From Girardinichthys multiradiatus (lineage: Eukaryota > Chordata > Actinopteri > Cyprinodontiformes > Goodeidae): a stretch of 64,000 nucleotides of DNA. The notes under the pieces were generated by a model. It was not told where the DNA came from, searched no databases, and saw only the letters and a list, made by a program, of their open reading frames with translations. Every line of letters starts with the position of its first letter. Within the stretch, counting starts at the first letter, position 1. Positions 24,609 through 37,999 of the stretch are shown here, in pieces. Location: the NCBI RefSeq assembly GCF_021462225.1, contig NC_061811.1, positions 4,485,163-4,549,162 of the forward strand. The letters run 5' to 3'. Made by a program: the position numbers and the translations under genes.

Positions 24609-26189
24609 CGCTTTTCCCACAAATGCAGAAATTAAAAGAAAACATCTATACATTGAAGGATTTGGGCAGTACTTGACATGATATTAGGATTAAAGATGTG
24701 AAAAAAGACAATTGTGACACAAAATAATCATATTTCAGTGTTACATTTTGCAAGTTCAAAGATGCCTGGAAATGACATCTAAGAGGAAGCCTCAAGTCAT
24801 TCATTATGTGAGGGTCAATGATAAACGATTCAGGATGGTACAAGCCAAGTTGCGTTAAAAACAGCAATAATATGGTGAAACGGTGCATTGCTGGTGGTGG
24901 CAGCATTACTACGACAGCAGCCGTTAGTCTGCACTACTTTCCTGAAGTGAAGAGGATCAGAACTTCCTGGATCAGAGCTGGAAAACTGAGGAGGGACAGA
25001 TGGGCTGGTCCCATCAAGCACAGCCTGCTGTGATCGGAGGACTTCTGAGCAAACTGCTTCGAACAAGAAACCTCTGAATTCACAAGAGAAATGAAGTCAG
25101 AGACCAGGATATCTGACAGACGAAGGAGGATGTTGAAACAGAGTCTATAGCCATGCTGTTCAGAGCATCTGATGGGAAAAGATTGCCAAAGAAAAGGTTG
25201 TTGCTGCTGTTGCTAAACGGATCAAGGCTCAGCAGGTAAGAACACTTCCCTGTTGCAAAAGTACATTTAGATATCAGCAGTTATTGTGAATAATTAAAAA
25301 TCAGAATTTATTATTTTTATGATTAATAATCCCAAATTATTATTATTAAAATAAGAGAAATTACAGGCGCATACACTGTATTTAAATAAATGTTTCTCTA
25401 AAGATTCTAATATAAAGTAAAAAAAATGACCCACAAGGTAGTGTTTTCAGATCTTGAATCATCCTTTGTGTCTGCTGCTGCTGCTCCATGCTGTTCACTT
25501 AGCCTCCGGTTGTTTCCCTTAGTGCCGTATATATACTGTAACCCTGGATTTACACTGTATCCACTCCAGTCTAATCCAGATATGTTTACGTATTTTGTTC
25601 CCTGAGTTCATTTGCTGCTTATTTTGGTACATTTAATGTTTAATTGCTCGGTTAATATTTTTTTAGTTTATGCAGTAACTGATCTAATGTTAAAAACTGC
25701 CATTGCATGTATAAATATATGTGTGTATTTGTTAATATAGCGAGATCTAGTCTGTCTTTAGTGAATTATTTTGAAAATCTGGGTGTTGTGCTGGTTCTGT
25801 TTCCTGGTGGTGTGGTATAATTCATGCATATGGACTCTGGCCACGCTCTGGCATCTGGCAAAAATAGACTCCGGTTTACATCCACAGGCCACAGCACTTG
25901 TGCTTTGCCACCTGATGAAAGCTGACTTTGTTCCTCTGAGTCTGCTGCGTCTCTCCCTGATAGTGACTGAAATATATCTAAAGAAATATCAGATTCTTTG
26001 CTGCTGTCTGTGTTGCAGCCATTGTAGCATCAGTCACTTTACCTGCAGGGGTTCCCTTCTGACGTCATCTCAACGTATATCTCAACAGCCGTTCATTTCA
26101 GTGGCATGAATTTACTTTTAAAATATTGTATCAATGTTTCCTTACCATAAATGTAATTGGATATATCATGAAAATTTGATGTCACAGGC
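24609..26189. other. Unique DNA, nothing recognised
   Basis: No clear family or exon. The segment 24880-25260 is purine-rich and may hold an old unrecognised repeat. A CTG run of five units lies near 25473-25487. Confidence 0.4.
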
Positions 26190-26650
26190 ACTTGAAAATG
26201 TTTAAAGTTATTTTCCTGTAATGCTGAATTTGATGTAAGACAAACATGTCCTCCATTCTGGTGTCCAAATTAATTTAATTTTAGTCTGATTTGTCCAAAG
26301 AACATTATTCCAAAGGTCCTGGTATTTGTTTACATTATCTGTAGCAAACTTATGTTTGGTTTTATTTTTTTCCTAGAGAGCTAACATTTCTTCTTGCCGC
26401 ACCTCTCTTAAAACTTAAACTTTTGCAGTCACTTGCAACTTTTTTCAGTATATGGCAGTCTGCTTTCAGGATGAAGCTGCTCAGGTGGAGAGGCGTGGTC
26501 ATGTTGGCAGTTGTTTTCAATACCCTCCACTTGTGAACAATTTTCTGCACAAGGGAAAGGTTGATTTCAAATTATTCACTCATGAGCAGCTACTTCTTCT
26601 TTCTAAAGGTCTCAGACAGCTGTTTGAGATGTTACTGACTATTAAATAAA
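26190..26650 (-). mobile_element. Third Tc1-like family, minus-strand remnant
   Basis: The plus-strand sequence around 26285-26320 ('agtctgatttgtccaaagaa') and around 26505-26550 ('ccacttgtgaacaattttct') is the reverse complement of a Tc1-like transposase gene. Segments keep the family order but are broken by indels. No intact end is seen. Confidence 0.55.
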
Positions 26651-27344
26651 AGTGAACACAATGATTTTTTTTTATCTAGAAGATAAGTACGGTAGCTCTA
26701 ATGTAGCAGTTTTATTTTTTCCAGTATTAGAACTGTAATCTGAGTATTGGCAGATACCCCAAAATTGACTTGAAAATACCCAACAACAGTGCATTTCAAC
26801 AATTTAAGTATGCAAATATGAACAATAATGAACAAATTTGGAATTACAATTAATTCTTGTCTACCATGCATGATGCGACTATATGTAAGGTCTGCAACCG
26901 CTAAACAGTAAAGTGTCCCTGTGTTTATATCTAAAGGAGCGAAAACGGAGGAAGAACAAGAGATTGCAGGAGGAAGAATACGGCAGTGCAAGTATTTCTC
27001 ATTACAGCCCAAAATTATGCAAAGGCACACTGAGCAGCATGAAAGATCAAAGATAAAGGCCATAGGGCATGCACATTAAGAGTTATAAAGTGAGACCTTA
27101 GCTGTACACTGTTTAATTATTGAAACAAGAAACATCTTAGATAATTTAAAGAGCATCTAATAATGCAGTTTGAGAAGAAATACTCAAAATACAAAAAGAG
27201 TAAAAACTGAAAAACAGGAGAAGAAAACACCTTTTAATTTGCTGATTAGCATAGGATAGCATATTCCCAAAGAGGGGTGTGTTGGTTTGACTGGTGTGAA
27301 GACTGGTGTGAAGAAGGCTTTACAATAACACTAAAGGAATCTTT
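26651..27344. other. Unique DNA, nothing recognised
   Basis: The minus-strand frame of 121 codons at 26698-27063 has no recognisable domain and lies in AT-rich DNA. Confidence 0.4.
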
Positions 27345-27600
27345 TATGCAGTGGCTTTGCACCATGGTACAGCTGTCAGCACGGCTGTCTTAGGTTCGAA
27401 TCTCAGTTGAAGCCTTTCTTCGCAGAGTTTAGAGGTTAGAACATTTAGGGTTAACTGTGCATCCTAACCTGTCCTCTGAAAAGAATGTGTGCATGCATGG
27501 TTTTCCAGTTGGTTTGTTTCTATGTTATCTTGTGATGGACTGGGAAAATGTCCCAGGTTTGCTTCTCGCTCACAAACCGCTGCAGAAATTGATAGATGCT
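27345..27600 (+). repeat. tRNA-derived SINE
   Basis: A nearly perfect B box, GGTTCGAATCTC (27393-27404), lies at the right distance after a degraded A-box region (about 27350-27370). The body carries blocks typical of teleost tRNA SINEs, including 'gcatgcatggttttcc' (27490-27505) and 'gtgatggactggga' (27531-27544). It ends where the Tc1-like element starts at 27602. Confidence 0.6.
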
Positions 27601-27601
27601 G

Positions 27602-28200
27602 TACAGTGCCTTATAAAATTAATCACACCCACTAAACATTTCTTCCACCCTAAACTTTAATGCTGGAAGGAAGATGGAAGCAAAACGATACATGTTTATA
27701 AGAAATATTCACAATAAAGAGTCATAGTGTGGCATACATCTGTGTTTAGCCACCCCAAGTGAATACTTCATAGAACCATCAAGTCTAAAACCTTCCATTG
27801 TAGCTCTGGCTGTATGTTTAAGGTTGTTCTCCTGCTACAAGCTAAACCTCCGTCCCAGTCTCAATACTTTTGCAGACTCTAAAATGTTTTCTTCCAGGAT
27901 TGTTCTTGGTTTAGCTCCATTCCTGTTCCCATCAACTAATGTCCCTGCATGATGCTGCCACCACCATTTGTCACCTTGGGTATGGTGTGTTCAGGGTGAT
28001 TTGTTTTTCTTAAAACACAGCATTTTACATGTAGGTCAGAAAGCTCAGTTTTGGTCTTATTCGACCAGAGCACCTTGCTCCATATTTGCTGTGCCTTGAC
28101 TTGGCTTGTTGCAAGCTGCAAAGGGACATCTTATGATTCTTTGTCAACAACGGCTATTCTTCCATAAAGGCTAAATGTGGGGAGTTTACAAATGTGTCTT
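27602..28200 (-). mobile_element. Tc1-like transposon, minus-strand copy truncated on the right
   Basis: It begins at a TA with the terminal sequence CAGTGCC (27604-27610) of the same family as 12830 and 13690. The reverse complement of the transposase C-terminal and central parts follows, for example the blocks around 27790-27830, 27955-28005 and 28055-28100. It stops near 28200 in the middle of the transposase, so the DNA-binding head is missing. The frame is broken throughout. Confidence 0.7.
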
Positions 28201-28221
28201 CTGAGATGATGAGAAAAATAA

Positions 28222-28325
28222 GGCAAATACATTTTTTCATTAACAATGAGCAAGTTCCAGGAACCAAGCATACATGAGACTGAAGGCAAAGGAAGGAAAA
28301 TGGGGCTTAAGAGCCCTGTTAGTCG
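28222..28325 (+). repeat. Short dispersed repeat, copy 2
   Basis: This is the partner of 24502-24608 in the same orientation, lying directly after the truncated end of the Tc1-like copy. The family is not recognised. Confidence 0.5.
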
Positions 28326-28879
28326 ATAGGAACCCAGGCCAACTTATTTATTTTGGGCAAACAAACAGCATCCTGGACAGCTTGTCTGTGGGTGAAGAGG
28401 TTGGTGTGTGAGGTCTGCTGCCTGACCCCCATCACTCTTTCTCTTATCTCTCCTCCTCATTACTCCTTACACAAAGACATCAAGCTCTGGTGACTCCATG
28501 TGGAGCCGCACTGAATGTGCAGGGAATGTAGAGTGCAGCAGAAGAGGTCCCACGTCTTCATTTCAGACTCCTGTGACATTTTCCCTGCTCGTTTCTTTTT
28601 GTCAGTTTAAAACTTCCATCTGTGCTCTACTGATCAAGCTTGGTGCAGAGGATCTCAGCGGAATCTGTAAATATATGTGTGAGTATACATCTGTCCTTTT
28701 GTGAGTCTATGTTGCATGTTTGTGTGTTTCTGAGCAGCATGTGTGGACGTGGGAGGGTAAAGGAGTGTGTGTTGTTGCATCTGGACTCTGGGAAGCAGGC
28801 TGATCAGTCTCTCTCACCCGCAGTCAAGCCCAGCCAGCCTCTGAGTTTCAATCAATAACAGGTCCCTGTGGCTACCCCA
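28326..28879. other. Unique DNA, nothing recognised
   Basis: Less AT-rich than its surroundings. No repeat or domain was recognised. Confidence 0.4.
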
Positions 28880-29032
28880 AGCAAGCTGTTTGAAAAGTCA
28901 GAGTAGCATGAAATGGCCATTATTAAATTACTGAGACGGACACATTCAGAAGGCCATTGCATTAAGAGAGCAAGCTCCCCCAATTAGTGGATCAGCACAT
29001 TAATAGCCCCGGATGAAAACACTCTGATCATA
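28880..29032. other. Candidate conserved non-coding block
   Basis: A repeat-free block with several homeodomain-type cores (ATTATTAAATTA near 28919-28930, CAATTAGTGG near 28981-28990, CATTAATAG near 28999-29007). A (CA)n tract follows at 29039-29056. The regulatory role is inferred from motif density only. Confidence 0.3.
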
Positions 29033-29038
29033 GGTTGG

Positions 29039-29056
29039 ACACACACACACACACAA
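29039..29056. repeat. (AC)9 microsatellite
   Basis: A short perfect AC run. Confidence 0.85.
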
Positions 29057-32000
29057 TCTATTGACCTATTTTAGTGGTGCAGTGATAGCCTTAGCATTTG
29101 TAAAATGTAGTAGTGATTCATTTTCTCTTAGCAGAATGAATGGCTGAAGCAGGTTTCCTGTTTTTGTGATACTCACACCTAGCTCTGGTTCCTTTAGCCC
29201 ACTGGTTCTAGGAGCAATTTGCAATTTGAACAATCTCATACATGTGCAGCTGATGTTAGCAATGTTAGACACAAAGATCAACATTTTGCACATTTAGTAT
29301 TTTTTTGCTAATGTTTTTTGGACTGAAAATAAGACAAGATCATGCTTTATATTCAAAGGTTCAAATTGGATTTCTAGATATGGTTAAAGGTCCAAAACAG
29401 CTTGTGTTTTGTAAAATTAATTTACAACTTATAAGCTAACTTTAATGGCACTTTATGTTGACAACTGTATTTGTGATCCTACGCAGCTCTACTATTTTAC
29501 AGTAAGGAACGAGTACCCTAATTTTACAAGAAATTGAACTTAAAATAAATGTTTATCAGTAATTTTTTCAACAAATTCTGTTCCTTTCTCTACACACACA
29601 AAAAAAATAAAAAATAAGTGAACTTATAGTATTATATTAACATTATAACATCCAATGTTACAGATACCTATAAACAGGATGCATGACAGCCTAGTCTGAA
29701 AAATGGCTTTTGCCTTCAATGAGCTGCCTAAATATAGAACCTTCTGGAATGAATTAAATGTTTTCCCATATTCCATCTTTTTAAATGTCCTATTTTACAA
29801 AGTAAACACATTCTTAAAATGAACAAGTCTGCAAACATTTGGTTAATTCATTTGCATAGTTTACTGAGAAAAATATTGCTAATAACTGAATATTCTTTGT
29901 AATGTTCTTAATATCAACCTATCATGAAGGTAAATAAAGAATTCTGTAAATGAAAAACTGATGTTAACATATTATTTTGAATTAAAATTCACAGTTAGTA
30001 AATTTCACAAGCTCTGCTGTACAACCTAACTCATCAATAACTATGTTCAGGAAGACTGAGCTGAATGGGACCAAGCAGCGCCAAACGGTCTCTTTTTTTT
30101 TTGCTTTTCGTCCTGTGAATGTCAGTGTAGAGGTTACACTGACACTGAGATGGTTGGAAAACCCCAGACGTGTTAGACTAAATCCACAAATTACAAAATT
30201 CCCCAAAAATCTTAAACCAAACATGTGTTTAGATAATGCAATACTTTACTTTAATTTAATTATCTGAAAAAATCTGTTACCACAGATTTCAGAACCAATT
30301 AGAGTTGACAGATTAAATAATTATGTATTTGTTTGTTTCTTTAAACTCAACACTTTAAATATCAAGTATGGATCACAATCCTTTCTTCAAATTAGGATTT
30401 CAATTATCTTAAACCACTACTGGTCTGTTATTGAGTGTCACCCCTCAGCAAATTTTGGCTTTCTCTACTTTAAACATGAAAACTGTATAATCCCATCTGT
30501 GTTTTCTGCATCCCAAAAATCTAAGTGCTTAGATTGGATCCAGATTGACCCAGGACTGCTCACAATCACAATGCACAGACCCGTGGCTTTTGCTGAGAAT
30601 AAGACACTACAGCCCATTTTAGTTACACATTGAGTAATGCTCACTCCATGCTCAGTGGCCTGCTTTAGTCAGGTGGATTTCATTTTATCCCATCTCAAAA
30701 CATTAAAAACAAGAACATTGGATCATTCATTTGTTATTGTGAAGTCTTTTTTTGCAAAATGATGCTTTTTTTCCCCATACACACATCTCAGTAAGTGTTT
30801 CTGTTTCTGCATCTCATTTTTCCAGGCCTTCCTGAGCCTGGGTCCTGATTGGGTCTTCAGAGCCCTGGGCATATTTTTTGGTATTTCTTTGAGTTATGTT
30901 TTTAATATGAATTATTTACCCCAGAGAGACACTACTTTGGATGCTAGCCCTTGTTTTTAAAATGCACCTTGTTTGCTCCTAATTTTTACAGCTGGTCAGG
31001 CAGAAGTACAGCGGCTAACCTGCTGGTCAGGCTGACAGCTGGGAATTGCCATTTCCCCCATGCACTTTCAGGGCTGCTGCAGCGCCTGCGAGCTCACAAG
31101 CACCGGCTGAGTGCATGTAGGCAGAGGTTATGGTGTAGCTGATCTGCAGGGGTTCCAGACTCATTATTTTACTCTCATTGCAGCATTGAATAGACCTCAG
31201 GCCCCTCTCTTTTTCAACACCACTGCTATCACATATCACTACACAGCACAGAACCCCTTCATACATTTACACTGTGCAGTTTAGCTCTCCTACTCAGCCT
31301 AAGGCAGGAGTGCTTCCAACAGGCCACAGTAACTGGCTGTGTCTATTGATTACACACTCCTATGTTCACCCACACAGACACAGGCGCTGCATCCAGTTTC
31401 ACTTGTTAACCTCTAACCTCTTGGTTGTTGACTGCTCTTTGTGTCAGTATTGTACTGAGATAGTAGGAATACATTGTTGGCTCTAATGTAGTTTTCTTAC
31501 TAAGTTGAAGCTGAACTTGCTTCATGCATTTACATGATGTACTGCGTTTAGTGAGTTTGCGGTTGAATGTGAACATAATATGTTTTGACAGTAAACGCAT
31601 TCCACAAAGTTATCATTATGCATTATTTATTTTTTAATGAGATGCTTTTTACCCCAAATGTATCAGCATCCAGGCAGGTTGTGCAACATGAAAACAGCCC
31701 CTTAAAGCATCACAGATCCCCACAGGGACCCTGGTGTTTTGACTGAAATAATCTTGCTCCTGAATTTTATCCTCTCGGTTCCTTGTCAGCAAAGCTGGTT
31801 GGGCAGAAACATATCTGCAAAGTGATGAAATATTGAGTCTGTTTTGATAATGAACTCACCCTCACTTATCTTGACTTATAGGACTTGGATGAGATATTGA
31901 TGTGGTGACATTCTTTGCACTCATGCTTGACTTGTCTGCTGGGTTTCTGGTTTTTAGTGAAACATTTGGAGCTTTCTGTTCTCATGTTAAATGGCTTTAA

Positions 32001-34439
32001 ATCACCATGCAGTTTTATGGATCCTAGACAGTTTCCAACTTTCTGAGTTGAGCTCAGAGTGAGATTTGCCTACATATGCAGTGGGGAGAGTTACCATAGT
32101 GTTTAATACAGTAATACAGGTCTATTCAAATAAACCTCATTGTTGGAAACAGTGGTATAAACAGACATCAAAAGTCAAGTCACGTCAAACACAAATAATA
32201 AAAGATAACACTGTCAACTTGTGCACCATCTAATGTAGTAGCTGCAAGGTTAGCAGCTGATTAGCACCAACATGTGAAATGTACAGATTAAGTATCAATT
32301 TAAGCTTAAACCAACAATCTGGAAAAAAAGTCAAATGCAGACTGAAGTAAGTTTGTTGCAACATGTAAAAATCATGGGTCAGTATAAATAATAGTATCGC
32401 CTACATAACAGAGAACCGGGACTGAATAGAGACCTATCCCAGGATTATATATATAAATAGCAAAAATAAGTGGTCCAAGGATTGTCACTTGAGGAAGACT
32501 CATCTACACCTCTAAATCTGCAGAATTGTACTTTCTTACACACTCGGTTCTCTCAGACAGTTTAAAAACCAACTTAATACAGATTTGCTAAAACATGTGT
32601 TGCAGACTTTGTCAGGGAAGGACATGATGTGCACAGATGAAACATTTTAGAAATGCAGCATTTTAAAACATTTTCTTAATTTCTACATTAAATTGATATA
32701 TTATATTGATGAATAACGTAACTGATATGGCAACTTTCTAGTTGTACTGACCACTCAAAGCCACATTCACCCAGTCACACTCACAAATGAACGCACATTG
32801 ACAACTTGAAGTTGGTCCATTATCTGTGGGCATATCCCCCCAAAATGGATGACCCCAACACAGACAACAAGACAACTATTCTTCCCACTGAGGAGTGTTT
32901 ACTTATGAAAACGTATATTTAAAGTATGCCATGTGTTTGCTTTGAGTTGATCTAGGTTCTTAGGGACAGAAGACGTTCTTGTAATTGAAGGGTGATATCT
33001 GTGGCTCTTTTTTGTACACTACAATATTATCTATATCATCCTCAATAAGACTGTGCACATTAAAAATACTGCAGAGGTCTATTTGGAATGGGATGTTTAC
33101 TGGTTGTTATTTCCAGTTGCCAGTTGGCTATCCAATTTCCTAATGCTAAGCAACCGGTCTACTTGGCTAAACATACATTCTAAAACAAGAATTAACAATA
33201 TTTTCACGTTTTTGTAAATTGGTTTGTAAAAGCTAATTATTTATAGTGGGATAATTTCAGCTGCCAATGTGGCCCATCTCGTTTCCTGTTGTACAGGATT
33301 GAACAAAGCATTTTAAAATGTTTCCTGTCAAATCCTGACAGAACTCACCCACACAACTCCAAAAGATCCATACCTCCACACTGCTTTGCTGCCTCAGTGT
33401 CATTTTGTATTGATTCAGTCCTCTGAAATCTGATTGGCAGAGTTTACCTCTTGGGCTACAGGGTCTCCTCTGCTATCTCTGATACCAGCATGTTTCTAGT
33501 CTCTGTTTTCTCCCAAACATCGTTTTCTGCTCATCTACAGCACACTCACAAGAACAAACAACAGATTAGATCCCAGCAAAAAAGCTGTCTGCTGCCGTTG
33601 CTGGTCCACATGGAAGTGGCCCAGATTTGATGGTGAAGGGAGGGAGCTCCAGAAACCTGCTGCCGGGCCGGCGGCCAAGGTTTGATCCCTACTTGACTGG
33701 CGTCCTTCCAGCCCAGAGGAACGAGTGCTCTGCTGCAGAGCAAAGCATGGGGCTCACAGTCCCCCACCATTACCAGCAACCCCTGGAGGATGATAGATGC
33801 TCTGCTCACTGCCTACAGAAGGGAGAAAACATTAGACATCTGTATAATTGACTGAAGAGAGAAAGAGAAAGCAAAAAATGGAAAATAGCAAAACAGGAAA
33901 GTTGATTGTGGGGGTGTTTGGACATAAGTAAGAAAATGGGCAAATAATGTATATTTTTGTTTTTTCTTCCATGTGTAACTGATGATATTTTAGTGCGAGA
34001 GATGGGAAAAGAAGGAACAAAGGAAATAGAGTGGCTGAAACTGAAGGAGAAAGGAGGGATAGGAGGTGGAGAGGTAGGGAGTTGGCACAAATGAAGAAGG
34101 CTCTCACTCAACAGGACATTCTTTCACACATATTACACATGTCCTCTCCAATACTCTCCCAGAACCATCAGCTGAGCTACCAGCCCTTCTAACTCCTGAC
34201 TGATGAAACCACTCCTATTTCATGGCTGTATGCTACTTTGTTTTCCAAATTCTCAGCATTATTCTGTTGGTTTATTAGCATGGCTTAGCCCCACAATGGG
34301 CCGAGGGTTGGCATACGATCCAAGGGTGTAATCTCATTTGGAAGAAAGAAAATCACAATTTCGGAACAGAAACAAAGAATTTTCCATCTACTTGACTGAA
34401 ATGTGAGCACAGCCACAACTATGAATACATCATGACATC
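29057..34439. other. Long unique AT-rich stretch, nothing recognised
   Basis: More than 5 kb with no transposon family that I can name with confidence. A GC-richer patch lies at 30985-31165, and another at about 33600-33800 contains 'aaggtttgatccc' (33678-33690), which resembles a B box without other SINE support. Frames there have no domain. Confidence 0.4.
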
Positions 34440-34875
34440 ATGGCTCTTGCAGACAAAACCAAACCTCTTTAAACAATGTGTGTCAGTTTGTACGGTTGCT
34501 GCTCTGAACACCAAATAAAGCAACTTGACAAATCCCTGTCATGTTAAAAAGTTCCACCAAAAGGCCTCGTTTAAAGAACATGTTTCTAAGTGCCAGCCAA
34601 CGTCCACATTAATGCCACCCAACTAAAGGGAGATTGAGAGTTGGTGCACACAGCTTTCCAGGGAAAATAACACAATTATAAAAGTACATAGACTGGTTCA
34701 TTATTAATGAAGTTGCTTTTTAACTGCATCACTGAAAAGACCTCTAAATAATTTATCACCATGGAGATGCATGTCAAGTAAGTGTGCTTGGACACTTCAT
34801 AAATATCAAATAAATATGCAAAACAAAAAGGGCCATACATCATTAAGCACACTTCTGGATGCCATTTTTAAGGTT
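34440..34875. other. Candidate conserved non-coding block
   Basis: A repeat-free block of over 400 bases. It carries several TAAT/ATTA cores (CATTATTAATGAAG near 34699-34712, CATTAATGCC near 34608-34617), an ATAAATATC pair near 34798-34812 and an ATGCAAA octamer-like site near 34816-34822. No frame or splice signals suggest an exon. Confidence 0.35.
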
Positions 34876-36659
34876 TGTTACGATTCAGAGATCCTTGATT
34901 GCTCTGTGCACCATTGTAGCGGTCACGGATCTCTGATGTGATCTTGCTTCAAGTGACAATTCTTGATGAGATGCTTTGCAAGCCACAGTGAGTGAGTCAG
35001 TGAATGTCTAATGATCAGTTTGAGGGTGTAGGGGAGTAACATGGCTGTTAAATTCTACTAATCATGATCCTTGATTAGCTGTTAATAAGATGTCTTTTTT
35101 TCATTAGTTAATTGAATAACTTGCATAATGGAGACCTACATTGCCCATGACTTTGGATTAGAAAAAGCATTAGAAGTTGATGAACATGACAAAAAAGGAC
35201 TGAGTGCTTCTCAGTCTTTATCATAGCTTGTATCCTGATGAGACATTCAGACATGAATGTGAGACTTTCCGAGTGGTAACATTCCTAACAGGGCTACCAG
35301 GGTTTCTGTACATGTACAGTATGATTAGGTACTAGTATTATATTGAATCGATAAAGGATTTAATTGCTAGGAACTAGGAACTAGCTGCACACAGCCTGGT
35401 GGAGATGCTGCTGACATAAAATCACAGTCAGTACACCAACTACAGTAGTTCAGTTCAGTCAGACAACACATTTTAACAAAGGTTTTTTATTTTACTATAG
35501 CCATGTGAAGGTTTCTTAACAATAATATTTCTAAAGAAATAACCAATGTTGTTTGTGTACATTCATGTGTTTCTGTTGTGCTCCATGGATACAATTTCCA
35601 GTTATGAATGCAAAGCACATCCTGTTGGTGTAGTTGACAGAGGGCTGAGGCTTGTTGTATGTGTGTGAGGGAGAGAAAGTACTGGTCTGATTGTGTGTGT
35701 GTATGTGTGTGTGTGCGTGTGTTTATTAGGGAATTGGAGTAGGGGGCCAGTTTCTGGGGGCTCAGAGCAGGCAGGTGTGAGTCATGCTGGGTGTTCTCCT
35801 GGTTGAGTGGTAATGGAGTTCAATCTGATCTTTCTTCACCTCAAAGGTTTCAGTTCCCAGTCATTATGGACTTGCTAATTTTGGTTCTGTATAAGTCTCA
35901 GCCTGCCGTTTTGACAGACAGCCAGTGTTTATAGGTATAAACATGTAGGTATTTATCCTGCCAATCAATCAAGCATATTGAACCAAGGTTGAGAATACAA
36001 AATTACTTCCTCCAACATCTTTCATGCGTTTTTCTCTGGATTTCAGACTTTACTGTTTTCTGCTTTGCCAACAGTCCAACTAAATAAATGCCAAAATGAA
36101 TTTATACCATACACTTGGCTTTGTCTGTAGCCAATGGAAAAACACTGATATAGAAAAACGCTGCCTTCTTTATTATGAATGAGGATGCTAAAAAAAAGCC
36201 TCGTCAGGGATCTCAAAGCAGCTTCCACTGTGACACTCAATACTGTCACTGACAGTCTGTCATTGTATTTAAATGTAAGTGTGCTACATGTTCACCTCCA
36301 CAGAAAGCAGTACATTCTTTCTCCAAACAAGATTAAGCTTCAAGCCAATTATAAAAGAACAGAGAAACAATGGTAGCATCTGGGGCAAAAAGAGTTGTCT
36401 AAATTATAATTTGCATCAGTGGCGGCACCAGGTGTGCCATCACTCTTAGAGAGTCCAGTGTAGCCACCTGTGTGGTTGCTGAAAATCTACAACTCACTTT
36501 TATTGCAGCACAGTGAGGCCTTTCAATCTATTCTTCCTCCTGCTTAAATTCTTTTTCAATTTTTTTACTTTAGTTATTTCCTTCTCTGCAGCAACCTGTT
36601 AATGCAAAGCTTGGCCCTGTGGAACTCAAAGGATCTCCATCTGTAAGTCTATCCATCCA
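34876..36659. other. Unique DNA with a GT tract
   Basis: An imperfect (GT)n tract lies at 35691-35722. AT-rich sequence with several ATTAGTTAATTG-like cores occurs at about 35055-35125. No family or exon was recognised. Confidence 0.4.
35691..35722. repeat. Imperfect (GT)n microsatellite
   Basis: A GT run interrupted by single A and C bases. Confidence 0.8.
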
Positions 36660-37085
36660 ACGTCCATTGAACTGCTGTCTTCTGCCTATTGTCCCATTGA
36701 GACATGCACAGAAGACCTCCAAAGGGATTCATCCTGCTCAGATGCCTGAACCATCTCCACTGACTCCATATGTTACCAAGGAGCAGCTCCTCACCCTATC
36801 TCTTTTCCGCCCTGTAGAGGAAGCTAATTTCAGTCGATTGTTTGCAGGATCTCATTCTGTCAGTCATGATCCACATGTTATGACCATAGGCGAGAGCTGG
36901 AACATACACTAAACAGTAAATTTGTCTTGCTATAAGAGACTGAAACAATGGTGACATTACTGCTGACAAGGCCCCAGAGCATCAATCCATCTAATGATCT
37001 ATTTTGACTTTGCAAAGAACATAGCAAGACACCTAAACTCCTCCACTTGAGGCAAAGTTTGACCTGGAGGAAGCAGTCCAATTTT
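36660..37085 (-). mobile_element. Rex3-like LINE, 3' portion fragment
   Basis: The reverse complement matches the C-terminal coding part of the Rex3-like family and aligns with 42050-42430 read in the opposite direction. Shared blocks include 'gagcagctcctcaccctatc' (36780-36799) against the complement of 42300-42400, and 'ctcctccacttgag' (37038-37051) against the segment near 42050. It covers the region after the reverse transcriptase core and stops before the 3' tail. Frame broken. The 97-codon plus-strand frame across it is antisense and not a gene. Confidence 0.7.
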
Positions 37086-37442
37086 TTTTAGTTCCAATCT
37101 AACAGGTCTGTCATGTAAATAAGAACCTGTCTCAGTGAGGTTTTAATAATAAAAATAAAACATTTCATGCTCACATGTGTCCAGAGGTGGATTAGTATAT
37201 TAATGTTTTGTATGAAGAACCAATCTGAATGGTCTACAAGATGGTCCACAAAACATTTTGCTTCTCTCCAGCTTACAGAGAAACATTGTTCAACATCCAG
37301 TTGTAAGACAAAATGTAGATTTCACCATTTTTCTCTTTTGCTCTCCCTTACACTTAAAGGTTCACAGTGAATGGGGAGGCATTGATTTATTTACTCATCT
37401 CTTTCTTTTCAAACCTTTCTTACCCTGCTGTACCCTCTGTAT

Positions 37443-37444
<2 letters not shown>
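37086..37444. other. Unique DNA, nothing recognised
   Basis: Unremarkable AT-rich sequence before the CA array. Confidence 0.4.

Positions 37445-37507
<63 letters not shown>
37445..37507. repeat. (AC)31 microsatellite
   Basis: 63 bases of perfect AC repeat, followed by a short interrupted continuation to about 37518. It produces His-Thr runs in two reading frames, which are not genes. Confidence 0.95.
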
Positions 37508-37514
<7 letters not shown>

Positions 37515-37518
37515 ACAA

Positions 37519-37999
37519 AGGCTTCCTATTTCCCATTACATTCGTACCATTTCATCAGATGCGGACCAAGGCCGTGATGTGAGCTCTCAGTGTTGCATGG
37601 GATCAATTTAATTTGCAGCAGCACAGAGAAAAAACTAGGCCAGATCTACACCATCCCCTTCATAATGAGCTGGCGCTAATCAACCTTACACATTCCTTTA
37701 GAATGAGAAAAAACATCATTAATGCACAGTGAAATACCTCGACAAAGCCATCCACTATATCATACGTGGAAAATTTTACTGCCTAATTTTACAGATAGAG
37801 CCTCATCACAGCCATGTTCCTGCCATCTCTGTGTATGTGTTTGACTAAAGAGTTTATTAAAGCATTGTGCCTTATGAAAAAATTGACTTAACGTAGATAA
37901 ATATTACAATGCAACCCTAATTCAACACATACAAAACAAGCTGCATCTTCTTTATCCTGGGTAATAATTTATCACCTCAATTACAGCATATAAGTCCTG
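37519..37999. other. Unique DNA, nothing recognised
   Basis: Repeat-free; 37600-37700 has a texture like the neighbouring candidate regulatory block, but no specific feature is visible. Confidence 0.4.

Noticed and set aside
33678..33690. B-box-like 'aaggtttgatccc' as a tRNA gene or SINE
   Set aside because: No A box at the right spacing, no cloverleaf and no tail.
36619..36912. 97-codon plus-strand frame
   Set aside because: Antisense to a Rex3-like LINE fragment.
37258..37611. 117-codon frame with a long His-Thr run
   Set aside because: The run is the (AC)31 microsatellite; the rest has no domain.
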